64,000 bases of DNA from Macquaria australasica (GCA_005408345.1 SEMN01000458.1:190764-254763); one strand, 5' to 3'; shown: positions 12,701 through 25,900, counted from the first letter of the stretch. Numbers and translations are program-made. Notes: generated by a model from the letters alone, not told the origin.

Positions 12701-13617
12701 GTGGGTCACGGGATTGTGGGATTCCCAAAGGAATTTCACTATTCATTACGTGACTGGAACGGGGACAGGAAAAAACGGGGGACCGGAATCATAATAACAA
12801 TAGGTCCGTTTTTATATATACAGTAAATATGCAGTCCTATTTTGAATACATTTCTTATTTTTATTCTTTTTTATTCTCTCCTGTCTGCTCTGGTGGCTTG
12901 TTGCAGCTACACAACATGGGAACAAGGTAGGACAGGAGTCATTCTTCTGGGATTGGGATGGGACAGGATTTTTTTTTTCGCTCTGTCATGGGATTGGGAT
13001 GGGACAGGAGTATTTTTGTGAGAGTGGGATGGGACAGGATCAAAAAACACAAACTGCAGCCTAAACATTTACCATAAGGCTCAATGCAAAAACAACAAGT
13101 GGTGAACTCAAGAAAGGCAGTATGTATTACAGGGCTATTAAATCATGCAATGCCTCCTCTGCACACTCAGTCTAAAATAAATAGGTTTAACACAACCTTG
13201 GATTCGAGTCAAATATACAATGATTTCCTTGAATTTGTGAGGCGTGTTCTTTTGAGGAAGAACTGTCTAAACTCTTAAAGCTAATACACTATTATGTGAA
13301 AAGTAATGAGAAAAAAAGCTTCAGTAGCAACTCATGGGTCATACCTTCCCTCAGTCCCTGATTGGCTGAGTCTGTGTCGTTGATGCTGGAAATGACCAGC
13401 CCACCCTCCTCTAATTGCTCCAGGGTCAGGGCCTCAGAGAGACTCCTTCCCCTGCGGTGTGTCGGCTGCAAGCAAAGAGGTTTCATAACGTGGTTAAAAC
13501 AGAGGCACTCCTCATCAGGATGAGCTTTAAAGGCAACATACAACAGAAATATAACTATTATAGAAAGTTTAACATTTTAACACTGAACTAAAACAATACG
13601 TTAAGGTGTCTTACCAT
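3739..13617 (-). CDS. ahnak: AHNAK-family giant scaffold protein (neuroblast differentiation-associated protein AHNAK-like)
   Basis: Coding exons are 13617-13615 (only the ATG, followed by GTAAGA), 13465-13345, 12465-12296 and 11922-3739; joined they give 2825 aa. Residues about 10-75 resemble the AHNAK PDZ-like domain (EEGGLVISSIND, GLREGDEVVGATINFDQL). A basic linker follows (YNKLYNAKIKKFM). Then come about 2500 residues of AHNAK-type repeats with a hydrophobic-x-P rhythm (KMPKFSVPSLKGPEIDG, DLKSPDL, SGPKLDGP). From about residue 2610 a non-repetitive tail begins and ends STFFFSNLM. Known AHNAK proteins are submembrane scaffolds that bind annexin/S100A10, calcium-channel subunits and actin; the function here is inferred from family. 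The small exons plus one giant last exon are typical. AHNAK, AHNAK2 and periaxin share this design; the repeats favour AHNAK, but the paralogue is not proven, so the symbol is provisional. Confidence 0.87.
5800..9190 (-). repeat. Higher-order tandem repeat in the AHNAK-like exon (669/690 bp)
   Basis: The landmark LHAPDWDVNAPSGKLKSPKF recurs at about 9187, 8518, 7849, 7159, 6490 and 5800. The spacings are 669, 669, 690, 669 and 690 bp (223 or 230 codons). The 21-bp difference is a block encoding TLTKPKA just before the landmark. It is present before the copies at 9187, 7159 and 5800 and absent before the other three. Neighbouring copies are nearly identical in DNA, including silent positions; flanking repeats (9230-10850 and 3740-5500) are clearly more diverged. 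Each long unit contains two or more shorter AHNAK modules. Confidence 0.95.
12670..13045. repeat. Dispersed repeat in an AHNAK-like intron with short direct repeats
   Basis: Lies between coding exons two and three of the AHNAK-like gene. Near its right end the motif gggattgggatgggacagga occurs twice, with a third, shorter version (gtgggatgggacagga); related words (gggattgtgggattccc, aacggggacagg) lie at the left end. It looks like a miniature mobile element, but I cannot name the family. Confidence 0.45.
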
Positions 13618-13668
13618 GATCCTTGAGTTTCTGTCACAGTGGCATTGAGAAATCCCCTTTGACTAAAC
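13615..13668 (-). other. AHNAK-like start exon (5' UTR plus ATG)
   Basis: On the minus strand a good acceptor (tttattttcttctgtag) precedes a 54-base exon that ends exactly with ATG and then GTAAGA. The single coding codon leaves phase 0, which fits the next exon at 13465. Upstream of the ATG the exon has in-frame stops, so translation would start here if the exon is included. Confidence 0.65.
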
Positions 13669-16191
13669 CTACAGAAGAAAATAAAATGTTCAGTAAACAG
13701 ATGAAGCCATTATGGGAACATGATATACAGCAGTTCTTGACACGTGTGACATACAGTGCAGCTTATGAGATGCTGTATGTTTGTAACACGTTAAAGCTTT
13801 ATTTAGTTGCCCTTCAATGAAACAGATGAACCAGGAGAATCCAGCAAACAGCTCTGATCATACAACAGTTTCACCTCTCAAATCAGGAAGGAAGACTACG
13901 TAAGAAGTTCATGTACAAAAGAGTAGTTGATGGTCCATACAGATCATTTTAAAGACGGGATGGATTAACATATTAACTATATATCTTGGTAGAAAATGCC
14001 TGTAGTGTAGTATTGCAGTGTTTCTCACAGGTTGAGAATGTATTTGTGTTGATCAGTCCATGACCGAAGGGATTGAGAGAAACAGAGCAGCATAACATCC
14101 AACTGAGAAACTCATTTTTCCCAATCTATACAGTTGCACATGAATGCACCACTGCACCAATAAATTGTGATTGTGAGAAATTGGAGCAAAGATTGGTGAA
14201 TGCACCAATCACAGTTTTTTCACAGAGATACAAAAACATAAAAACCTATTTGGCCAACTAAATAAATTCTATGTATGGGAAACAATTGTATTGTTCTATT
14301 TTCCAGACACATTTTTCAAAGCTTTGTTTTAAAAAGCAAATTTTTCAAAGCTTACATTTACAGTCATTAAAGTAGGTTTTAATACTGTTTATGTTGACGT
14401 TTAACAGTACATCAAGAGACCAAGATAAATACTAAGTACTATGAAATTCTCATATGAGCACATGCCCTGAGAGACTTCAAAAACATAGGGCAGCACAAAA
14501 CAGTTTTACTCGAAGCAGGTGACGCCAGGTAACTCAGCAGGTGCATCTCTCAGGTATTTGAGTTATGGCCTTGAGGCTCTTGGGCAATAAATGAGGAAAA
14601 CCAGGAACAGGTTTATCGAGAGTGCTGCGAACAAGTGTTCTGTTTTTGGGTGTTTCCTTTTTGTGAGCACACAAAGTCAAAAGTGCCACACCTACCGCCG
14701 TCTGGTATAGAAGTCCTGGCAGAGCAAGCTACATCCAGACACCATGTTCTAATAAGATCATGTGAAATGATGTCTCAAGACGAGCTGGACGAATGAAACT
14801 GCATCACAAACACTAACTGCAGTGTTTATATCTCCACACATGTAAAATTCAATCTATATGATTTTAAAAACAGACAAATGCAGAATTTCTCCACCATTCA
14901 CACAGCAACAAATATATAATGTTATCAAGCAAAAAGGACTAAATTAATACTACTATAATTATCGCAGGATTATCTTAATATTGTGATATTTACTAAAGAA
15001 TTCAACATTACATGGCAGAATGTTGAAATTATCCTTTTTAAGTCAAAGCACAGTCAAATATAGAGCAGAAATATATGTTGTCAGGTATTTAAGATGTCAA
15101 GCTGGGACAGATTTTGGTAAAATCTCACTCAGCATTCATTCAAACACGACTCGAGAATCTCCACAAGAATTTTGTCACGATACAATTATATGAAAAGACA
15201 CAACAATGACAACATTTAATCAATCAAAACCCTTAACATGATGTAGTAAAATGGTCCTGTATCCTAAAAAAAGTGTAGTTTGAATGTTTAGAGTACTTTG
15301 TCGGTCTGTAGTTTTGTATCAAGAGTTTCCTGAATGAACTGTAAGAATCTACCACATCTTCAAGATGAATGCCTCCGCATTTATTGTGTGAAAACAAAAA
15401 CTATATCAATCAATCAGATTGTTGGCAGTTAGCTCATATTAAACAGGCAAGCAAGCAGCTGATTTACTACTTAAAAAGTTACACATTAAACATTTTACAG
15501 TTAAGCCAAAATGCACCTGCCTGCGGTTATAAAAGCGAAAATGTTCAGGCAGTAGGAGCTAAATGCACCATGGAGCTAGTAATCAATTGCAACAAGCTTC
15601 TCAGGTATTTTTTTGTTTTTAGATTAGATTAGATTCAGATTCAACTTTGTTTCATTAGCAACACAAAATTGCGAGCCATCAGCACATCTGTAATTTGGCA
15701 GCAGCAGAGGATTTGTAGATTGTAATAATAAGAGGGAGCACACATCAAGGTGCAGACCAGTGCCGGTGCAAAACAACGCAAGTCCACCAAATTGAACTGA
15801 CATGGCTTTTTAAATGAAAAGTGATTTGGCGAGTGTTATGATAAAAGAACAGAAAGCTGAAAACGAACTGTGGTGCAAGAATGAGAAATAAAACCTTTCA
15901 TAGAAACATGCTGGTTGAACATGATGCACTAAGAGTTAGTTAGAGTTAGATATATACAGATACATTGTACATTTATATTTTTTCATATTTGTATTGTCAA
16001 TTTTTCTGATTGTGATTAAAAACAACTGTAACAAAAAAGACGAGTTGAACCACTTCTCAAATGAACAGCAGTACAGGAGGCTTGACAGAAACTACCTGGA
16101 TGATGGGACCTGAAACATAAACCCACTGTCACTCAAAACCTGCCACCTTAAGGACCAGGAACCACACAGGATGATCATAAATTAAACTGAC
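13669..16191. other. Upstream intron or flank of the AHNAK-like gene, no gene seen
   Basis: AT-rich non-coding sequence. The short open frames here show no codon bias or recognisable product. A partial dispersed repeat starts near 15625 (gattagattagattcagattcaactttg). I see nothing else. Confidence 0.5.
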
Positions 16192-16345
16192 CTCAGGGTC
16201 CATCAAGCAGGTGTTTTGGCGGGTGTCTGGCCTCCGTGTGGTTGAAGTTGTGTCGAAGAGTTTTAGTGCAGAGTGATCAGTCCATGTTGTTGCTCTGCAG
16301 GTTGCGACTGAGGCGAGGAGCCCCAGCCAGGTGGACCAATACCTG
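16192..16345 (-). other. Candidate alternative first exon of the AHNAK-like gene
   Basis: On the minus strand the sequence runs from a moderately GC-rich stretch to a donor (CCTGAG then GTCAGT) after 16192. The last 12 bases are ATG GAC CCT GAG (16203-16192), giving MDPE in phase 0, which would join in frame to the exon at 13465 (PTHRRGRS). If joined instead to the 13668 exon, the short frame stops at once. The 5' limit is approximate, and a tiny upstream ATG GAC TGA lies about 50 bases before. This is inference from splice signals and phase. Confidence 0.4.
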
Positions 16346-16497
16346 ACCCGAAGCAGTCAAACAGGTTCCACCTTAAAAGACCCGCCTCCATTAACTGTCA
16401 ACAGACATAAACGCACACGCATTCATATCACACGCCCTCGTGCAAACACACCTTAACTACCACATGCCTGCAGTTCATTTGCATGCAAACACAAACA

Positions 16498-16584
16498 AAC
16501 AAACACACACACACACACGCACACACATCTGTTCCCACATGCAATGCATATGTATGCAAACAGACACGCACACACACACACATA
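16498..16584. repeat. AC-rich microsatellite, interrupted
   Basis: Two runs of AC dinucleotides (about 16503-16526 and 16564-16583) separated by non-repetitive bases. They explain the open frames read on both strands here, which are not genes. Confidence 0.9.
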
Positions 16585-17263
16585 TTAAAGCCAGCATTAC
16601 ACTCGAAACCTGGACCTTCAGGAACCACAAGACAGAGCAAAAAAAACAACACAAACAAGAACCAGCACTCCCCCTGACAACATGATAAGTGTTTTAACAT
16701 GAGAAAAACGCTGAGCTGCTGTGCCAAGGGAGCGGCAGGCGTTCACTGGGTGAGTCACTCTGATTACAGCCACTTGCTGGTCACAAAGACTGCTGTGTCT
16801 GTGTGAATCTGGATGGAAAGAAAGAGTGCGTTCAGTGACATTCACAGTCATTATATAATCCTACCTGGAAAGGTTGCAGATGGCCTCTGACGTTATATAA
16901 GATCAGCTGTGTTCTCAGGCAAACCTGGGGAAATAAAACGGGTATGACAACAATGTTTATTACAACTGAAATGAGTACTAAAGAGTACTTTAATTACTAT
17001 ATATAATTAAGTACCTTCTTGACAAAACCAGAAAAAGAAAAAACAAGAAATAAATAAATCCTTCCCAAATTATAAGGCATTTATATGTGAACATGTTAAA
17101 TATATTACATACAGTATCATCACATTGCACATACAGTAGGTCTAGTCTGGTGTATTCATTGTTCAGTATAACAACAAAGCATGTAACAATACCAGTGGTG
17201 CCTCCAAGAAAAGATACTGTTTGTTCTTTCAGTCAGTATTTGAATTTATATCTGGTTTAAAGT

Positions 17264-17467
17264 TAGAGCTGCAACAATTAGTCAATTAATCAATGAGACG
17301 ATCGAAAGAAACAATTATTTTGATAATCCATTAATTGTCTGAGAACATCTGATGGTTCCTGGTTCTCACATTGTGCTCTAGCGTGTTTTCACTGTTCCCG
17401 AGAGTTTTATAGACCAAACGGTCAAAAGATTAATGGATGATGAAATTAATCATTAGCTGCAGCTCTA
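17264..17467. mobile_element. MITE with TAGAGCTGCAAC terminal inverted repeats
   Basis: Starts tagagctgcaacaattagtc and ends gattaatggatgatg...attagctgcagctcta, so the two ends are inverted copies. The total length is about 204 bp, with no coding capacity. Terminal TA dinucleotides suggest a Tc1/mariner-type TA target, but this is not certain. Related fragments lie near 805-960 and 61215-61350. Confidence 0.8.
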
Positions 17468-18979
17468 GGTCACATTCTGTATGTCCGTAAAACATCCTGA
17501 TAAAACAGCCAGGGGGATAAATGTACTGTTAGCGTTGTGTTCAGTCAAGTTGAATCAATTTATGAAGCTCTTTCAACAAATATGATGATCAGTATGTGAT
17601 TTTATAGAAACCTCTATAAGATTGCAGGTGGTTTCATGTTTGAACTTTTAGTAAACGAAGCCACAAAGATCCACAGTGGGTATAAACAGAGACAAGAGAG
17701 GACAAACACACCACATTCACAGGGAAGACCACGAATTAATTCTACAAACAAACATGTTTATAGAAAAGAACTTTAGTTTCTTAATCACAAAAAACACACA
17801 CTTAGAAAAATAAAGTTGTATTTCTGTTTTGACGAGGCAACAAAAAGCAACAATTTAAGTGACAAAGATAAAATCAAGGTTAGAAAATTAACCAGGCAAT
17901 TCAGAAGTCCCAAGAGCCATCTGAAACCTCCGACTGTGATCTAATATGTAATAAAATGCCAATAATGATGAACTTCGTGTATACGTGCTTCTCATTCAAA
18001 AGTAAAACTGTAATTATTTTGTGTGAACAGTTTCAACAAGTTAAAAAGCACAACACAGAATACTACAAACAAAATTCAAAAACAAAAATGAGGAAAAACT
18101 TCTTTAAATTAAAAAGTAAAATAATTTAGACGTACTATGTAAAGTTGTCTGTTAAAAATATGTTTTCTGGTTTTTCTATTGTGTTTCAATACAATGTTCC
18201 AAAGGTAAGGAAATTTAGGAGCATAGCTGATAAAAGCTCCATTCCCTCCAACCTGTGAGTTCATTAAAAAACAGCATATACTGTATATGGGTGGTGAATG
18301 TATAAAAAAACATGTATTTATTTATTAAAACATAAAACAAAATGTAAGACAACTTTCAACATTGGAGCCACATAATTATTATTATTACAGGTAACTGTGC
18401 CCTAAATCCATGTTGTTCCCAGCGGGCAGATGATGAAAATCCTTCAAACCTGCAAAAATGTAAATTATAGCACTTTATTAAAGACAGACCCTTCATTAAA
18501 ACCCCATTTTAAATATAAAATCTATAAATAATCTGACCATATGACAATCTGATGATTGCACAGTGACCCATCATTAACTCCCACTTTGGAGGAGAAGTTT
18601 GAGATAACAGATTAATTTGAATGAGCGATCTGTATGTGAGTAGAGTTTCACTGTTCTGTCACACTGAAATTGATTGTTCCCTGATTGTAATCTGTTTTTC
18701 TACATAAATCCGTTGTTTAAGAGCAGCAATATATTAGTTAGTTTTATACAACAGAAGCTGAAGGTTTGAATATAACTGCTTACTCAACTAAAATTATTTC
18801 CACAGTGTGGGAAAGTGTTCCTTAACTGTCTAAATGTAGAAAGACTAGGAGCAAAGGTGTTCCCTGATGTTTAGTAGCTAACAGACAGTATTTCTTCCTT
18901 TTTTACATTTTTAAGTTCTTTCCAATACATTCAAACGTGAGCGCAACTACTTTCCCTCATCAGCCACCATAGCTAGTTT
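17468..18979. other. Non-coding sequence between AHNAK-like and abcc10
   Basis: AT-rich, with no credible exon. Minus-strand AATAAA hexamers near 18468 and 18315 could be polyadenylation signals for abcc10, whose stop codon is at 19906-19904, but this is only a possibility. Confidence 0.4.
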
Positions 18980-19306
18980 CAGGGTTCGAGCAGCTTTTCA
19001 AGAGTCAAATTCAAGCACTTTTCAAGCACTTTCAAGCCAAAAATTTCCAGACTCTCGTAGCCTTTAATTGTTACTATAAACGGCAGGAGACAACAAACAA
19101 ACATGACGACGGGATCGTTTCATCTTAAACATTAAAAGATTTTTGGTTTACATGAGTGATTGTGTTGATGATGAAACACCAGATTACGATGAAAAATCAA
19201 GCATTTTTCAAGAAGTATATTTGAATTCAAGCATATTCCTAACCTTGAAAACATAACGGTTAAAATTAAGCATTTTCTAAACTAGACTTTGTACGAACCC
19301 TGTACC
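18980..19306. mobile_element. Non-autonomous element, CAGGGTTCGTAC family, copy 1
   Basis: Begins cagggttcgagcagcttttc and ends gactttgtacgaaccctg, which is an inverted copy of the start. Shares long stretches (gagacaacaaacaaacatga, tcctaaccttgaaaacataa) with the copies at 26219 and 27183. No coding capacity. It lies downstream of the abcc10 stop codon. Confidence 0.82.
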
Positions 19307-19903
19307 CTGCGCCTATGAGTGGGTGATTTTTCCCAGTGCAGGGTGCAGAAAATAAAACCCTGAAAGAGCAAGAAATGCTCTTTACAAAATCAGTAAATAT
19401 GGTCAGATGACGATGGGCTGGTTGAGTCCAGAGAGTCGTATGTAAGCTCTGCTGCCAGTTACCCACTTTTAGTAATACATTTAAACTAATCTTAGCAGGG
19501 AAAATAGTTAACTTACCAATATGCAGCGCAAATGTATTGCTTCATAGTTAATAAGGAGATCAAGCAGGCAAAAAAAGTCATTTGAGGGAAGTGTAGTTTT
19601 TACTTCAATTAATGCTGTTTCAGCATTACAATCATCAATTAAAAGAAACTAAACATCAGCACAAAATAACAAAATATCATCACTTCCCTGTCCGAACAGT
19701 AGCCTGGAGCAACGCATTCAGCGCTTCTCTGTTCCGACAGTAGAAGAGTCTTTTAACGAAGCGTGTGCTGAAAAAGTTGTAAAAGTGTGTGAAGCAGGAC
19801 GGTGCTGAAAAAGACAGCGAGTCCTCAGCAAACAACTTCTCCAGGATTTAAAATATTAAAATAAATCTATCGTTCTCTCCTGCCCAGTGTCTCTTCAGTC
19901 GTC

Positions 19904-22900
19904 TCACTCTCCTCTCCAACCAACCAGCCTGTGGAAGATGGAGCGGTCGGTTTGGCAGAGAGCAGCCGGGGAGTCAAACTCCACCACCTTCCCAGCATGC
20001 ATCACCAGCACCCTGTCGCAGTCCATGATGGTGTTGATCCTGGTGACAAAAACATGTAAAGATGAAGATTGAGCAAAGAGTTTAAATTAAAGGTTTCATT
20101 CCCAAATTAGAAGATGAATTAGATAAAGACTAAAGCATGAAGTGAGAACTTAATGAACTTAAAGTCTGTGGTTGACTGTAGCATTACATGTTGAAAAATA
20201 CACAGGACTGGAAATTGATTTCTCAGACACATTTTGCATATTAGGAAACCTTTTACCTGTGTGCAATAGTGAGGACGGTCTTGTCCTGAAACTTCTCTCT
20301 GATGGTCTGTTGCAGCACTTTGTCCGTCTTCTGATCCACGCTGGCTGTGGCCTCGTCAATACACAGGACCTACAGCACATGACGGGAAAACAGTGCGTCA
20401 TGTTCCAATGTCGTGATTTGGAAACACAAAGCAGTTTAGGCATAACTGACGGCAAGTAGGAGGCAGAGAAAAGACTTATTCAAGGGAAAACATTGAGTCT
20501 CTGACACAAAGTGAATTTAGCATTGCAGACAACAAAAATCAATAAGATGACAGCATTTATTGAGGGGTTACTGTTCTGAATTGCATTGGAATATATGTGT
20601 GCTGCTTTCATTGTGTCCTCCACTGTTCAGTGTCTCAGGCGCTGCTGCACAAAAGAAACAGCAGCAGTTGAAAGTCAATAGTCACACTGAAATTTTAATG
20701 CCTGCATGTCGTTACAAGGGGAGTGCTGAAAGATACACAGCGTTTGTGTATTTTAGGTTTCTTCTTGGAGCAAGTGGAAACTGTCAATGGAGATGGGAAT
20801 TGTCCGATCCATTGGAATCATATGCCTCCGACCTTTTCAATACCTTTTATCTAAGTTTTTCTGACAGTTGTGCGGTGCAAAACAATGTCGTCAAACTCTT
20901 GCGTCTACGCTGCAGGAAACATGCAACAAGAAGGAGTCATGGCGGAGAGGAAGAAACAGTCCAAAGTGTGGCTTCATTTCACAAAGAAAGATGACAGTGC
21001 CAGTTGTAATGTCTGTAAAATTATCATTTCAAGTAACGTTAAGGGTGGAAAAACCAGCAGTTTGCTGAAACATCTTTCTACACGACATGGCCTTAAATTC
21101 CAGCAACGCCATGTATTTGACTCTCTGCGCACGAGTGACACTGCTTCCCAACCGAGCAGCACGTCCGTCACTGGGGGAAAATATCCTGTTATAATAACAT
21201 TAGTGCCACGCAGGCAGGCTCAGCAGATTTTTCTTTCACGAAAGAAGAAGAAAACCTGAATGAAAACGAACGCTGTACAAATATTGTCTCATTTCATCCA
21301 TTTTAGATGATGACAGACTAACGTTAGCTCTCAGGCTACAGCCAGCTCGAGGGAGGGAAAATGAGAATGAGACAAAATCTGTAGTGAAAGGCTTCTCAAC
21401 AGCAGAAGAACCGGAATTTCAGTAGGTTACCTGCCTTCCTAGAGGTTAGTCACATACATGCCTTTTTTTCTAATCTGTCTACAGTTGCGTTGACGCTGAA
21501 AACCTGTGTAGGACTTTTTTCTCCCACAAAGAAAACTGATCATGAATCAGTAAGGGAATCGATAAAGAATCACACCGATAAGCAGAATCGATAATGGCAT
21601 TGGTATCAATAAAATCTTATTGATTCAATTGGAGTAAAATGGTCTTAACAAGCAGAAAAGACTCAGATGATGCGTCCTCAGTCTGCAGTGCGTGATCGTC
21701 ACCTTTACACAGGTGAGCAGTTTCAGGTTCTCATTATGAAAACAATAACATAACAACAGAGCACATGAAAAAGGTGTGGCAGTACATTCAGTTACAATCC
21801 TTGAGTTTTCCATGAAACCAAACCCAGTTTTTCAGCATTTGCCATTCAATGAATTTTAGTTTTCATTGTTAGTGGAGTTGGATTCAAATTGCCTTCCTAC
21901 ACACAAGAGACTGAACCTGTAATCCAGCGTTAGTGTTTAAGTTTATCTCATCAGCCTCATTGTTTAATCTTCTCTCTCCTACAGTCGTATCAGAGCAAAC
22001 TGAACATTTCCTGCTGCTGCTGCTGCTTCACATTCAAAGCATCACACTGGCGCTGTTAGGTACATCACAACAAGGTAATTTTTTTCACAGGAGATCGGTT
22101 TTAAAGTTTAAAGTTATCCTTTATTGATCCCAATAGAGAAATTCATTCTCTGCATTTAACCCATCCTAAGTGTTAGGAGCAGTGTGCAGTGAGTCCAGTT
22201 CTAAGCCAGTGCCTTGGTCAAGAGGCACTGAAAGGAGAACTGGGAAACAGGAGCACTCTGAGCCAGGATTCAAACCCAGGAACCCAGCAACAGGGCTAAC
22301 CACTGAGCCGCTGTTTTAAATAAATCTCTGACCTCTTAGCACCGTATGCACTGGTACGAGATCCTCATGCAGAGGTCTTTCGTTGAACAATCTGCCCGAG
22401 GAAATCAGGTCAGCTGAGTTCAAGTCCCTTCGTAAAAAATATATTCATATCAGAGAGACTTGAGTTTTAATTTTCTTTAAACTCTCTTATTTCCTTTAAA
22501 AACGTTTTTCTTCTCCTACACTGTACTGGCATAAAACCTGATGATTTTATGACTCGTCTGCTTTATTTTTCACTTAACGTGGATTTTGAAAAGTGCTTTC
22601 TAAATAAAGATTATTATTGTTATTAAATATTGCGGGGAGTAATGGAACAAGAGCTGTTAGATGAAGAGCTGCAGCAGAGTAACTACACTGTGCCCTGCTG
22701 TTGTGTGGGAAACTACTCGCACCGCACGCCACATGAAATCAGATCATGGTTGCTCACGGCATGATGGAAAACAGCCAATTATTGACTGACTTCGTTTGTT
22801 TGGCTGCACTGCAAACAGATACACCTTTCTGTTGTATTACTGAAAAAAGCAGCTGCTGTAGATTTAAACTAAACTGGATTTAAATCTTTAAAAAATAACA

Positions 22901-25900
22901 ATTTTAAAAAGGAGTGGACTGGTGAGCTGCTCCCACATTGGCACAATGTAAGCAGCTGCTCTGTGCTGGAGCATCATAATATATAACATAATAGCACTGG
23001 TGAGGTCTTACTTTGGCCTGGGTCAGCAGAGCTCGGGCTAAACACAGCAGCTGTCTCTGTCCCACTGAGAAGGACTTTCCTCTCTCCCCAACCTCAGCAT
23101 CCAGACCTCCTAACACACACACACATATACAGAAGGCATTAGAGAGGTAGTTATGCTGATACATCACTTTGAAGCTTTTTGGATAAAACTGAGTGTGAAG
23201 CACATCAAATAATTAACAGGATACTGTCTGTTACACAAAATCAGCAGCAGAGGGAGCACATGTGAAGCTGCACTGTGCCAAGAGAGACTAAAGTTGTCAT
23301 TTTTCCTGCATCCAAAACTAAATCCCACCACATCCTCCTCTTCTCTGTCCTCCTCTTCTCCTTCCTGCTGCCAAGATAAATTTAAAAAACATGAGAGAGG
23401 AGGAGGAGGAAGATGAAAAGAAGGAGGAGGCAAAGATGATAAGTAGATTGTACCTATAAGCGTCCTGTCATAGACCGGCGACCTGTCCTGGGTGAACCCT
23501 TCCTCTCACCCAGTGCATGCTGGGACAGGCTCCAGCATCATGGTGAAACTAAAGCAGATTCAGATCTTCATATCTTTCTCAGTAGCAGATGAAGGCTTTT
23601 GAAGTCATGTGATCAGACAGGAATAATGAAGGGTGAAGTGATGTAACAGACTGTGAGTCAGGTGGTTTGATTCAAAGCAGACACACCTTTAGTAAACTCT
23701 TCTGCTCATCCTTAATTCACTGTGTCATCCAATCCCATCATCTCACTTCATTAATGACTTCCTCATTCCTTCACCCCCCTCTGTCTCAGTCTCTCACCCA
23801 TCCTGCTGACCACAGAACCGAGGTGGCACTGGTCCAGGACGTCCAGCAGCTGCTGGTCTGGACGTTGCCCACACGGGTCCAGATTCTCCCTGATGGTCCC
23901 GCTGAACAGGAAGGGGTCCTGAGGAATAATGGCCAACCTGGACCTGCAGAGGGCGCCACAGACACAGAAAAGTGTGAAGTTTTACGTGTTACTGACTGCT
24001 TTTATTATACTGTGCAGCATCTTCAAAGTCTGAATTAAACCACAGATAATGTATGAAAAACAATGATTATCTCTGGCTGTCCCTGTGTATCTCAACAACT
24101 TAAACAGATGCTCTTAATGGCAGTCAGATGGAAATATGAGGCCAGTTTCTCAATCAAAATACACTGAAAACAAACTGTCTGGGCTGAGATCGCATTGGAA
24201 AAAAACACTAAGAAACTTCATTTTCAAGACTTTTAAAACTGAACTTCAAGTCATTTTAAGCTCGTTTTCAGTCCTCTTTCCTCTGTTGCTTTTTGGCCAG
24301 AAAATAATTTCTTAGGATTGCTAGATTTTTAGTGCATTTTAAACCTAAACAAGGCCTGTTTGAGGCTATGTTTTATAGAATGTTCTCTTTGTGGCTGCAT
24401 GTGGCTTCCATTTACATAAAAATGATGGAAAGTCTAAAAAAAAAAAAACAATTTTTCAAAAGAGCTGTCTTAAAGTGTGTTTTTTTGCTTCACTGCTAAA
24501 ACACTGTATTTATATGTAATTATTTTCTTCACATTTTATCAACCATGACAACATGTAGTGCTGATTCCAGACGGGAGAGCTGCAAAAACTATAGTTAACT
24601 GTTAATAAGTGCATAATTAAGGATTTATTAACCTTAATAAGGCATTGTTCTCGCTTTAGATCCGAAAAAAGCATAGTTAACTAATAGTGAATAAATGAAT
24701 AATAACGTTTTTTTAACCTTAATAAAGCAACAAAAAAGCTTAGTAAAGGTTTAACAATGACAGAATAGGTAAGTTAGTACAACTCAATAACTGAGTTTGT
24801 ATTATAAACACTTATAAGAAGCTCATAACAGCTTTTATTAACTTTTTAAGCAGTCTGCAAATTATTAAGAAGTTTCTTATAAGAACGTATTATAATCTAA
24901 CAATAAACATGTTTATGATGCTATTATTAACACTTATATAGTCTTATTAACACATAATAATGTTAATAAGCATCTTATAAGGGCCTTATTATCTATTAAC
25001 TAACGCTTATTACAAGGACCTTAATATAAAGCGTTACCAATATTTCTGAGATTTAGAGGACTGTGCAGCCTTGGTGAAAGTATGTCACACAAAAAAACTT
25101 TAAGGGAAAAAAGAAGAAATCTTGGGATGGAGCACAGAAAAGTGACAATATTACAATCAGAATATGTATCAGCCTTTATCTCTCAAATTGTGTTGATTGA
25201 TCCACGTTATCTAATCAGGCGTACCTGAGCTGAGCCAGGCCCACAGTGCTGATGTCCAGCCTGTCCAGGAGAATCAGACCCTGGTTGAGCTCCACCATAC
25301 GGAACAGAGCCAGGAACAGGGTGGACTTGCCGGATCCCGTGCGTCCCACGATGCCCACCTTCTCCCCGGGTCGCACTACCAGGCTCACCCCGTCCAGGGC
25401 GTTAGGGAGGCCATCCCTGTAGGCCAAAACCACACCGCGGAACTCCAACCAGCCCTGCTCGGGCCACGCCGGGGCCAGCTGAGGTTCAAACAGAGAGGAA
25501 GTGAAAGGAACAACAGGGACAAGAGACACGTTATTACACATACAGTAACAATAATTTAACATTGCTAAAAGATACTGGCAAACTAACTTAACTTTTTGCA
25601 TTTCATTAGTTGAATGAGAGTCTGATTTTCTTTCTGATTTACAGCAAAGCCATGATGGAGTTTGACAGCAGGAAATGTGACCAGCAACAGTAAATATCTG
25701 CTTCATGCTTCAGCAGAAGCTAAATAACATTTCTAACTGCAAAAGCCCCTCTAGACCAGTCGGACCACAACCCACCAGTGAGTGGGTCGTGAGCATGTGG
25801 GTCATGTTTGTCAAAAAAAAAAAAACTTTACTTTGAAATGTCGTGATTTCCCAAGCAGCTTTTTTTATTTTGAAGTACTATTTCCTGCTTCCTAGCGAGT

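Noticed and set aside
16428..16727. Val/Cys-rich and His/Thr-rich open frames on both strands
   Set aside because: Produced by AC/GT microsatellites, not genes.
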